Assembly (NCBI GenBank): GCA_021151525.1
Contig: JAGKXD010000047.1
Location: 1-30,154 of the forward strand
Source of the DNA: Cellvibrionaceae bacterium
Lineage (GTDB): Bacteria; Pseudomonadota; Gammaproteobacteria; Pseudomonadales; Cellvibrionaceae
Reading direction: 5' to 3'
DNA: 30,154 nucleotides
This document shows, piece by piece, positions 24,706 through 30,154 of this stretch; position 1 is the stretch's first letter; every line of letters begins with the position of its first letter. The notes beneath the pieces were generated by a model that was not told where the DNA came from, did not search any database, and was given only the letters and a program-made list of their open reading frames with translations. The position numbers and the translations under genes were made by a program.

Positions 24706-25878
24706 ATGGCTACGAATATTATAAAGGATTCGGAAAAAACGTTTTCTAGCCCGTTGTTTGCTTTGTATTTCATTTCATTACTATCTGGATTTTCCATGGG
24801 TATCTTTAACCCGTTGATATCTATTTTAATGAAACAGCATGGCGTAGACGAAGTATTGATAGGTGCCAATGCAAGTGCGTATTACTTGTCCATCGCAGTA
24901 TTTTCGCCTCTTGCAGGCGTATTGATCCGTCGTTGGGGAATTCATTGGATAATTTTCACGGGGATTTTTATCACCGCAATAGCGACCACAATGTTTCCAT
25001 TGACTGATCAGGTTACAAACTGGTTTTTGCTTCGGATTCTGATGGGTGTGGGGATTTGCCTGTACATGGTTGCGGGGCAAACTGGATTAAATTTATACGC
25101 AAACTCTAAAAAGCGTGGTGTTATCGTGGCTCTACATGGGGCTGCTTTTGGCGTTGGCTTTATTATCAGTCCGCTGATAGGGTCATTTCTCTATGCACAT
25201 TACCCAGAATATGCATTCGTATTTGGAAGTTGTGTTATCTCTTTGGGGATTCTTGTTGTATTTGCGTTAGATAAAACGCTACAGGAAGAGAAATACCTTG
25301 ATGCCCTAAATGTTTTCAAAAAGGTGCAAATAGCCTTATCGGGAGTGTTTATATACGGTGCACTTGAGGGCATTGTTGTTACTTTGCTGCCAGTATATTT
25401 AATCAATCAATCTTTACCGGTAGAAATATCTTCCTTGCCATTACCGCTGTTTATGATTGCATCTGGCCTGGGAATGATTCCGGTGTCCTACTTTGGTGAC
25501 AAGTATGGGCATTGGAAAATATTGCTGGTATCTGCGCTCGTTGGAATGGGCACACTGTTTCTTATGCTCACTATTGACTACGTTCATGCGATTACAGTGG
25601 GCGCAGTTTTATTGGGCTTAAGTGTGGGAACCTTTTTTCCGGTAACTCTTGCGATGATTGGCAATCAATTATCCAAATCGGAAATGCCGACGGGCAGCGC
25701 TTTGTTTACTGCATCGTTTAGTTATGGTTGCGCCGCTGGTCCATTTGTAGCATCCGTTTTAATGTCTTTATTGGGTGATAAACACATCTTTAGTCTAATC
25801 ATCATTCTGCTGCTGCTTCTGGCGATTAACATGCTGGTCAAATCGTCTGATCGACTTCAGCTTTCGGCAAATAAATAG
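24706..25878 (+). CDS. Major facilitator superfamily transporter
   Basis: This is a hydrophobic protein of about 390 residues with roughly twelve membrane helices. Between helices 2 and 3 it has a G-V-L-I-R-R-W-G segment matching the MFS loop motif (G-x-L-x-D-R-x-G pattern, with Arg for Asp). The ATG at 24706 is preferred over the in-frame ATG at 24697, because AAGGA at 24691-24695 is 10 nt before the former and only 1 nt before the latter. It lies in the same operon as the barrel, 13 nt after its stop. MFS proteins in biosynthetic clusters usually export the product or an intermediate, or confer self-resistance. Here it would be a second inner-membrane exit beside the RND pump. The substrate is unknown. 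Confidence 0.85.
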   Translation: MATNIIKDSEKTFSSPLFALYFISLLSGFSMGIFNPLISILMKQHGVDEVLIGANASAYYLSIAVFSPLAGVLIRRWGIHWIIFTGIFITAIATTMFPLTDQVTNWFLLRILMGVGICLYMVAGQTGLNLYANSKKRGVIVALHGAAFGVGFIISPLIGSFLYAHYPEYAFVFGSCVISLGILVVFALDKTLQEEKYLDALNVFKKVQIALSGVFIYGALEGIVVTLLPVYLINQSLPVEISSLPLPLFMIASGLGMIPVSYFGDKYGHWKILLVSALVGMGTLFLMLTIDYVHAITVGAVLLGLSVGTFFPVTLAMIGNQLSKSEMPTGSALFTASFSYGCAAGPFVASVLMSLLGDKHIFSLIIILLLLLAINMLVKSSDRLQLSANK

Positions 25879-25886
25879 GTGGGAAA

Positions 25887-27044
25887 ATGAACGCTCCTGA
25901 AGGAAATATCATTAATCGTAGAAATTTTCTGAAGCTAACGCTGGCCGGTGTAGGTACATCCGCTGTCGGTTTGTATCTATTTTGTGAGGAAGGTGACGCT
26001 GTTAATTATTCTGACCCTGCATATTTGTATTGGAATAAATTTACGCAAGGCGGGTTAAATTTGGAGAATTATCTAATTCTGTGTGGATCATTGGCTCCCA
26101 GTGCACACAATACCCAGCCTTGGAAGTTTTCGATCAAGGAAAAGGAAATTAGTGTGTTTGCCGACCATAATCGCAGCCTTGGAAGTGCAGATGCTCAGCA
26201 CAGAATGATTCTGATATCAGTTGGATGCGCACTGGAAAATATTAAAGTGGCTGCTAATCAATTGGGATATCGGGCAGATATTTCGCTAGCTCCCGGCGCC
26301 GAATTTGAAAAAACAGGAATATGTGCCAAGGTAAGTCTTGTATCAGAAGATCAGCCTGGTGGAAATCCCCTTTTCGATTCAATTTTCAAGCGGCAAACAA
26401 CCCGTTCACCTTATCTTGCAGAACCCACACCTGAAATTGTCAAGTCATCAATGATGGGACTTAATGATTTTTCAAATGTTTCTCTGCGCTGGTTTGACGA
26501 TAGTGCTGATCTTGCATCAATGGCAGAAATTAATAGTGCTGCTTGCGTGTCGTTCACTAAAGATGACTCTGCGTATCTTGATAGTTTGAAATGGTGGCGC
26601 TACTCGCGCGAAGAAATTCTTAAAAAGCGCGATGGCATTTCAATATTTACATCGGCCGCGCCTGCAGCGATAAAACAGTATTTTCAGTATGGCGTATCAC
26701 CTGAGGATATGGCGGGCGAGTTTGGGAGGCAAGGTGAAATTGACTTGATGAACAACCTGTTTTCTTCCACGCCTTTGTGGGGGGTAATTACCGCCAGCGA
26801 TGTCAGTAACATCTCAAGGTTGCAGTCTGGGCAATTATTTGAACGTATTTTCCTTGATGCAACACGACAAGATTATCGTATTCAGGCTGTTAATTATGTG
26901 TCCGAGCAACAAGAGTACGCGAGTAAGTTTAAGGAATTGTTTCGTATTCCCAATACGGATGAGTTGTTGATGGTGTTCAGAATGGGTAAGGCTGAGTTGT
27001 GTGAAAAATCAGTCAGGTTACCTCTGAGCGACATCATTGTTTAA
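25887..27044 (+). CDS. Twin-arginine-exported nitroreductase-fold flavoprotein (Acg-like)
   Basis: The N-terminus has R-R-N-F-L-K (Arg11-Arg12) followed by a hydrophobic stretch ending near residue 33, a typical Tat signal, so the protein is probably exported folded with its cofactor. The mature part carries L-A-P-S-A-H-N-T-Q-P-W (about 69-79) and R-Q-T-T-R-S-P-Y, motifs of the Acg-type FMN-binding branch of the nitroreductase fold. Typical Acg proteins are about 320-330 residues; the extra length here is mostly the signal region. RBS-like AGGTGGG ends 3 nt before the ATG, and the gene follows the MFS stop by 8 nt. In this operon it may reduce or oxidise the polyketide in the periplasm, but Acg proteins can also store FMN without catalysis. 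The family call is good; the role is open. Confidence 0.75.
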   Translation: MNAPEGNIINRRNFLKLTLAGVGTSAVGLYLFCEEGDAVNYSDPAYLYWNKFTQGGLNLENYLILCGSLAPSAHNTQPWKFSIKEKEISVFADHNRSLGSADAQHRMILISVGCALENIKVAANQLGYRADISLAPGAEFEKTGICAKVSLVSEDQPGGNPLFDSIFKRQTTRSPYLAEPTPEIVKSSMMGLNDFSNVSLRWFDDSADLASMAEINSAACVSFTKDDSAYLDSLKWWRYSREEILKKRDGISIFTSAAPAAIKQYFQYGVSPEDMAGEFGRQGEIDLMNNLFSSTPLWGVITASDVSNISRLQSGQLFERIFLDATRQDYRIQAVNYVSEQQEYASKFKELFRIPNTDELLMVFRMGKAELCEKSVRLPLSDIIV

Positions 27045-27076
27045 TTAGTTATTGAGTGTGAAGGATTATTGAAGCT

Positions 27077-28036
27077 ATGAGTAGAAAGGTTACATTTTTA
27101 TTTTCTGGTCAAGGTTCGCAGTACTATCAGATGGGACGCGAACTTTACATGGGGTTGCCAGCATTTAAGGAGCAGGTCGATTGGTTTGAAGAGGTTTTTA
27201 AAGCGAAGACAGGTTTCTCTCTTGTGGAAAAGTTGTATGGGCAGGGTGCATCGGAGGGAGAACAATTTGATGATCTACGTTTTACACATCCTGCACTCTT
27301 TGTTATTCAGTACGCCCTTGCTATGGCCCTAATTGCAGATGGTATTCGACCATCCCGATTAATCGGCTTGAGTCTTGGTGAATGCGTTTCCATGGCTGTC
27401 GGTGGAGTCGTTTCTCCGGAAGAGATGCTCGATACTTTAATCAAGCAAAGTAACCTTTTGGAGCGTGAGTGCTCGACGGGTGGAATGATTGCAGTTCTCA
27501 AAGGTGCCGATTATTTTTATGAGAATCAGGAAATCTTTGAGGGTTGCGAGTTGGCAGCGGTTAATATGCCGAAGTTAATTTGCGTGTCAGCAAAAAACCA
27601 AACGCTGGATAATGCAGAAAAAATATTGCGTGCAAATAATGTTGTTCATGAGCGACTACCTCTGCGGCAACCTTTTCATAGCGTTCACCTGGAACCTTTG
27701 CGGGAAAGGTTTATTAGCATATTTTCCAATGTGAAGTTTAAGGAACCCCATACTGAAATTGTATCAGCTATGTCTACAACTAATAGCGATAACTATAACG
27801 CGTTGCATATGTGGCGCGTTAAGCGGAATCCCATAATGTTTTATCAAACTATGCAGGGGTTAGCGCCTGATGGGGATATGATCTATGTTGATCTGGGGCC
27901 TTCGGGATCCTTGGCTAACTTTGTAAAATATAGTTTGCCCGAACAATCATATCGCACCATATTTCCAATTATGTCTCCCATGGGGAGAACGTTCAAAAAT
28001 TATGAAGCGTGTAAAAATAGTTTAATCCAACAATGA
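27077..28036 (+). CDS. AT-fold protein, probable trans-acting acyl hydrolase (PedC-like)
   Basis: This 319-residue free-standing acyltransferase fold begins F-S-G-Q-G-S-Q and has the nucleophile Ser99 in G-L-S-L-G-E and His201 in Q-P-F-H-S. Aligned without gaps to the next protein, the position of the arginine that binds the malonyl carboxylate is Gln124, and the A-F-H-S motif is P-F-H-S. Trans-AT clusters often carry such a second, arginine-less AT, and characterised examples such as PedC are acyl hydrolases that clear stalled acyl groups from carriers. It could instead transfer a non-malonyl acyl unit, for example the starter. GAAGGA lies 11 nt before the ATG. The fold and nucleophile are clear; hydrolase versus transferase is inference. 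Confidence 0.8.
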   Translation: MSRKVTFLFSGQGSQYYQMGRELYMGLPAFKEQVDWFEEVFKAKTGFSLVEKLYGQGASEGEQFDDLRFTHPALFVIQYALAMALIADGIRPSRLIGLSLGECVSMAVGGVVSPEEMLDTLIKQSNLLERECSTGGMIAVLKGADYFYENQEIFEGCELAAVNMPKLICVSAKNQTLDNAEKILRANNVVHERLPLRQPFHSVHLEPLRERFISIFSNVKFKEPHTEIVSAMSTTNSDNYNALHMWRVKRNPIMFYQTMQGLAPDGDMIYVDLGPSGSLANFVKYSLPEQSYRTIFPIMSPMGRTFKNYEACKNSLIQQ

Positions 28037-28055
28037 CGTTTAAAGGAGCTAGTAA

Positions 28056-28937
28056 ATGTTGACTTATGTATTTCCCGGGCAAGGATCACAGTTTAAAGGT
28101 ATGGGAGCAGATCTGTTTGATGATTTTAAAACGCTGAGTGGCATCGCCGATGAAGTGCTGGGGTATTCCCTCAGTGAACTCTGTGTGAATGATCCGATGA
28201 ATCAACTGAATAAAACGCAGTTTACTCAACCGGCTATTTATGTTGTTTCTGCGCTCAGCTATCTCAAGTGGTATGAGGAATCCAGCCGGAAAGCTGATTA
28301 TTTAGCCGGGCATAGCTTGGGTGAATACGGTGCGCTGTTTGCGGCAGGTGCATTTGATTTTGAGACTGGCTTGAAGCTGGTTCAAAAAAGAGGCGAGCTA
28401 ATGGGAAAAGCAAACAGTGGTGGTATGGCGGCTGTGTTGGGTATATCCGTTCAGGATATTAACAGCATTCTGCGCGACAATAATTTTACAAATATTGATG
28501 TTGCTAATTTAAATTCAATTACTCAAACGGTGTTGTCGGGAGATTTGGCAGAAATTAACGCGGCCGCTAAAGTGTTTGAACGCCACAAGGCGCGTTATAT
28601 TGTGTTACCAGTCAGTGCCGCCTTTCACTCACGGTATATGAACGATGCAAGGAAGGAGTTTGAGGTTTTTTTGGATAAGTTTACCTTCGGTCCATTGACT
28701 GTCCCCGTAATTTCTAATGTAACTGCACGTCCACATGCTAGTGATAGCCTGAAATTGTACCTTGGTGATCAAATTACAAACTCAGTGCGGTGGTTGGATA
28801 CTATTCACTATTTGTTGGATCAAGGTGCGTTTGAGTTCAAAGAAATGGGGCCCGGCAACGTATTAACAAAACTGGTTGACTCAATAAAATTGACGCACAT
28901 GAGTGTAAGTTCTGAATTTAGTCGACAAGTTGCCTAG
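28056..28937 (+). CDS. Trans-acting malonyl-CoA:ACP acyltransferase
   Basis: This 293-residue free-standing AT has every malonyl-type landmark: F-P-G-Q-G-S-Q near the start, Ser87 in G-H-S-L-G-E-Y, Arg112 in K-R-G-E-L-M, which binds the malonyl carboxylate, and A-F-H-S with His191. It should load malonyl units onto the carriers of the four AT-less PKS modules. The length matches stand-alone FabD/trans-AT enzymes. AAAGGAG lies 7 nt before the ATG, 19 nt after the previous stop. It could be mistaken for a housekeeping FabD, but its place at the end of the PKS operon next to a second AT-like gene argues for a dedicated trans-AT. Confidence 0.93.
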   Translation: MLTYVFPGQGSQFKGMGADLFDDFKTLSGIADEVLGYSLSELCVNDPMNQLNKTQFTQPAIYVVSALSYLKWYEESSRKADYLAGHSLGEYGALFAAGAFDFETGLKLVQKRGELMGKANSGGMAAVLGISVQDINSILRDNNFTNIDVANLNSITQTVLSGDLAEINAAAKVFERHKARYIVLPVSAAFHSRYMNDARKEFEVFLDKFTFGPLTVPVISNVTARPHASDSLKLYLGDQITNSVRWLDTIHYLLDQGAFEFKEMGPGNVLTKLVDSIKLTHMSVSSEFSRQVA

Positions 28938-28965
28938 GCGAATGAAACTTCTGACGACTTTTTTT
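28920..28965 (+). terminator. Candidate intrinsic terminator at the end of the cluster
   Basis: AGTCG (28920-28924) pairs with CGACT (28955-28959), and AAGTT (28927-28931) pairs with AACTT (28946-28950), giving an interrupted stem that contains the stop codon of the malonyltransferase gene. Seven T residues follow directly (28959-28965). The stem is short and split by an internal loop, so termination may be partial. Confidence 0.4.
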
Positions 28966-28986
28966 AATCTGAAGTGGGGCCTTTAA

Positions 28987-29014
28987 TTGAGCTGCAACTT
29001 GCCTTATGTATACT
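28987..29014 (+). promoter_or_regulatory. Sigma-70 promoter for the small lipoprotein gene
   Basis: TTGAGC (28987-28992) and TATACT (29009-29014) are separated by 16 nt. They match the consensus at four of six and five of six positions. Transcription would start near 29021, about 55 nt before the lipoprotein start. This supports a transcription unit separate from the PKS operon. Confidence 0.6.
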
Positions 29015-29074
29015 GCCTCGGCTTTTCTAGTGCCAATCATTATTGTGTTCTCAAAGGTTTGATAAGGAGCGTGT

Positions 29075-29416
29075 ATGTTGTCTTCTAAAGTTGTAAAAAT
29101 TATTCCATTGATAGCTTTTATGGGGCTTTGTTCATGTGCTACTCGCCCGGATAAAATTGCGGCAACTAATTTACCGCAGGATAAATATCAAACACATGAA
29201 TGTTCTCTGCTTGAGTCTGAGTTGAAAAATGCCCAGTCCGAACTTGCAGTTGCGACAGAAAAGCAAAACTCCGCTGCCAATAAGGATGCCTGGTTGCTGA
29301 TATTATCGATTGTGCCTCTTAGCAAGGTTACTGGTGATTATGAAGAGGAGGTCGCTAATTGGAAGGGTGAAGTAAACGCTATTGAGTCGGCGAAGCAGAA
29401 AAAAAAATGCGCATGA
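29075..29416 (+). CDS. Small putative lipoprotein of unknown function
   Basis: This is a 113-residue protein with a signal peptide ending in a lipobox L-C-S-C, so Cys21 should be lipidated. The residue after it is Ala, not Asp, which favours outer-membrane sorting. The mature part is short and charged, with a likely coiled-coil segment (residues about 45-65), a hydrophobic patch L-L-I-L-S-I-V-P near 75-82, and a second helix ending in K-K-K-C. I recognise no catalytic motif. AAGGAG lies 5 nt before the ATG. It has its own promoter and a strong terminator, so it is probably not part of the polyketide cluster. Confidence 0.7.
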   Translation: MLSSKVVKIIPLIAFMGLCSCATRPDKIAATNLPQDKYQTHECSLLESELKNAQSELAVATEKQNSAANKDAWLLILSIVPLSKVTGDYEEEVANWKGEVNAIESAKQKKKCA

Positions 29417-29448
29417 AGCGCTGTGCAGCTTAGGAGATCTACTCCGTA

Positions 29449-29491
29449 GGTGGCACAAAAAGACCGCAGCAGCGGTTTTTTTCGTGCCACC
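29449..29491. terminator. Bidirectional intrinsic terminator between convergent genes
   Basis: An outer perfect 8-bp pair GGTGGCAC (29449-29456) / GTGCCACC (29484-29491) encloses an inner hairpin ACCGC-agca-GCGGT (29463-29476). The inner hairpin has an A-run before it (29457-29461) and a run of seven T after it (29476-29482), so it can terminate transcription in either direction. It sits between the + strand lipoprotein and the - strand GH30 gene. Confidence 0.88.
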
Positions 29492-29500
29492 AATAGAATA

Positions 29501-30154
29501 TTAATAAACTAGCGTCTGTATTGCATGCGCCGGAATAGTGACATTGGTTTCCTGCGTGCCTATGTAATAGCGGTAGGCTACAGCTGCGTTGCTATTGTTC
29601 ATTACGACAGTTGCGAGTTTGTTATCCGCATTGATAAAGGATGTGGTTTGCAACACACTGCGGCTGGCGATGGCGCTGATACGCTGGGCAGCTGGTTTGA
29701 TAAATTTGGAGAAGTGCCCCAGGTAGTAATAACTGGGTGTGTAAATTAATTCTCCTTTACCGTCTGCGTGAATGGGTGAGAAGCAGAAGTTGCCAACGTG
29801 GTTGGGGCCGCCTTTGTCGTCCAGCAAAATATTCCAGTCAGTCCAGGCAACCGCTCCCGCATTGAAATCGTTAATCAATGAATCGCCATAGCGTTCGCCG
29901 TTGGGCCAGTATTGGTAGCGTTCCGGATTAAATTTTTCTACGGTAGCTTCGGTGAGCATCAAGTTGATGTTTGGATAAGCCTTGCCGACCTCAGCAACGT
30001 TGTTATACATAGGTTGGCCACCGGCCCAGGTTTCGTACCAGTGAAAGCCGATACCCCACACATATTTCGCGGCTTCCGGGTCGCTCATAATGGTATGGGC
30101 GCGATGGGTAATTAAATCGCGGTTGTGATCCCATACGATAATTTTTTTATCGCC
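29501..30154 (-). CDS. GH30-family glycoside hydrolase, 5' end outside the window
   Basis: This is the C-terminal 217 residues of a larger protein. The frame is open to the window edge, so the internal Met at 30088 is not the start. It reads W-D-H-N-R-D, then G-I-G-F-H-W-Y, then L-T-E-A-T-V-E, where the first Glu aligns with the GH30 nucleophile, and W-T-D-W-N-I-L-L-D-D-K-G-G-P-N-H, characteristic of GH30 glucosylceramidase / beta-1,6-glucanase-type enzymes. The end is a small beta-sandwich typical of the family, finishing I-Q-T-L-V-Y. GH30 enzymes cleave beta-linked glycans or glycosylceramides, usually outside the cytoplasm. It is convergent to the cluster and probably unrelated to it. The exact subfamily and substrate cannot be told from this fragment. 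Confidence 0.88.
   Translation of the reverse strand, partial: GDKKIIVWDHNRDLITHRAHTIMSDPEAAKYVWGIGFHWYETWAGGQPMYNNVAEVGKAYPNINLMLTEATVEKFNPERYQYWPNGERYGDSLINDFNAGAVAWTDWNILLDDKGGPNHVGNFCFSPIHADGKGELIYTPSYYYLGHFSKFIKPAAQRISAIASRSVLQTTSFINADNKLATVVMNNSNAAVAYRYYIGTQETNVTIPAHAIQTLVY

Noticed and set aside
29501..30154. GH30 gene as a tailoring (deglycosylation) enzyme of the cluster
   Set aside because: It is on the opposite strand behind a strong bidirectional terminator, and the GH30 family is typical of glycan degradation.

Overview
The window carries one long co-directional gene cluster on the + strand (about 270-28937) that encodes a hybrid trans-acyltransferase polyketide synthase / non-ribosomal peptide synthetase with its own envelope export machinery. 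It is followed by a small lipoprotein gene and, on the - strand at the right edge, the 3' part of a GH30 glycoside hydrolase gene. The organism is most likely a Gram-negative gammaproteobacterium: outer-membrane barrel, lipobox lipoprotein, twin-arginine signal and strong AAGGAG-type ribosome binding sites are all present. The GH30 neighbour and moderate base composition fit a polysaccharide-degrading Cellvibrionaceae-type bacterium, but that placement is an inference.

Layout: (1) 1-269, leader with no recognisable gene; (2) 270-2618, RND/MMPL-family exporter starting with TTG; (3) 2844-11708, PKS with KS-DH-KR-ACP-ACP / KS-DH-ACP-ACP and a C-terminal docking tail; (4) 11710-22473, PKS-NRPS with KS-KR-ACP / KS-ACP / C-ACP-A-C and no thioesterase; (5) 22522-24692, a LolA-like periplasmic protein and an outer-membrane beta-barrel whose genes overlap by 4 nt; (6) 24706-25878, MFS transporter; (7) 25887-27044, twin-arginine, Acg-type nitroreductase-fold flavoprotein; (8) 27077-28937, two free-standing acyltransferase-fold proteins. 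A candidate terminator lies at the end of the last acyltransferase gene, and a separate promoter drives the lipoprotein. A strong bidirectional terminator separates the lipoprotein from the convergent GH30 gene.

How it works together (inference from family knowledge): none of the four ketosynthase modules contains an AT domain, so the malonyl-transferase-like protein at 28056 should load the carrier proteins in trans, while the AT-like protein at 27077, which lacks the malonate-binding arginine, is probably a proofreading acyl hydrolase. The line starts directly with a KS, so the starter acyl group must come from elsewhere. It ends in an unusual condensation-carrier-adenylation-condensation block whose adenylation pocket reads as serine-selective. 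The RND pump, periplasmic LolA-like protein and barrel suggest that the product is hydrophobic and is moved towards the outer membrane. The exported flavoprotein could modify it in the periplasm. No regulator, phosphopantetheinyl transferase, beta-branching cassette, enoylreductase, methyltransferase or thioesterase is visible in the window. I do not recognise the cluster as that of any known compound.
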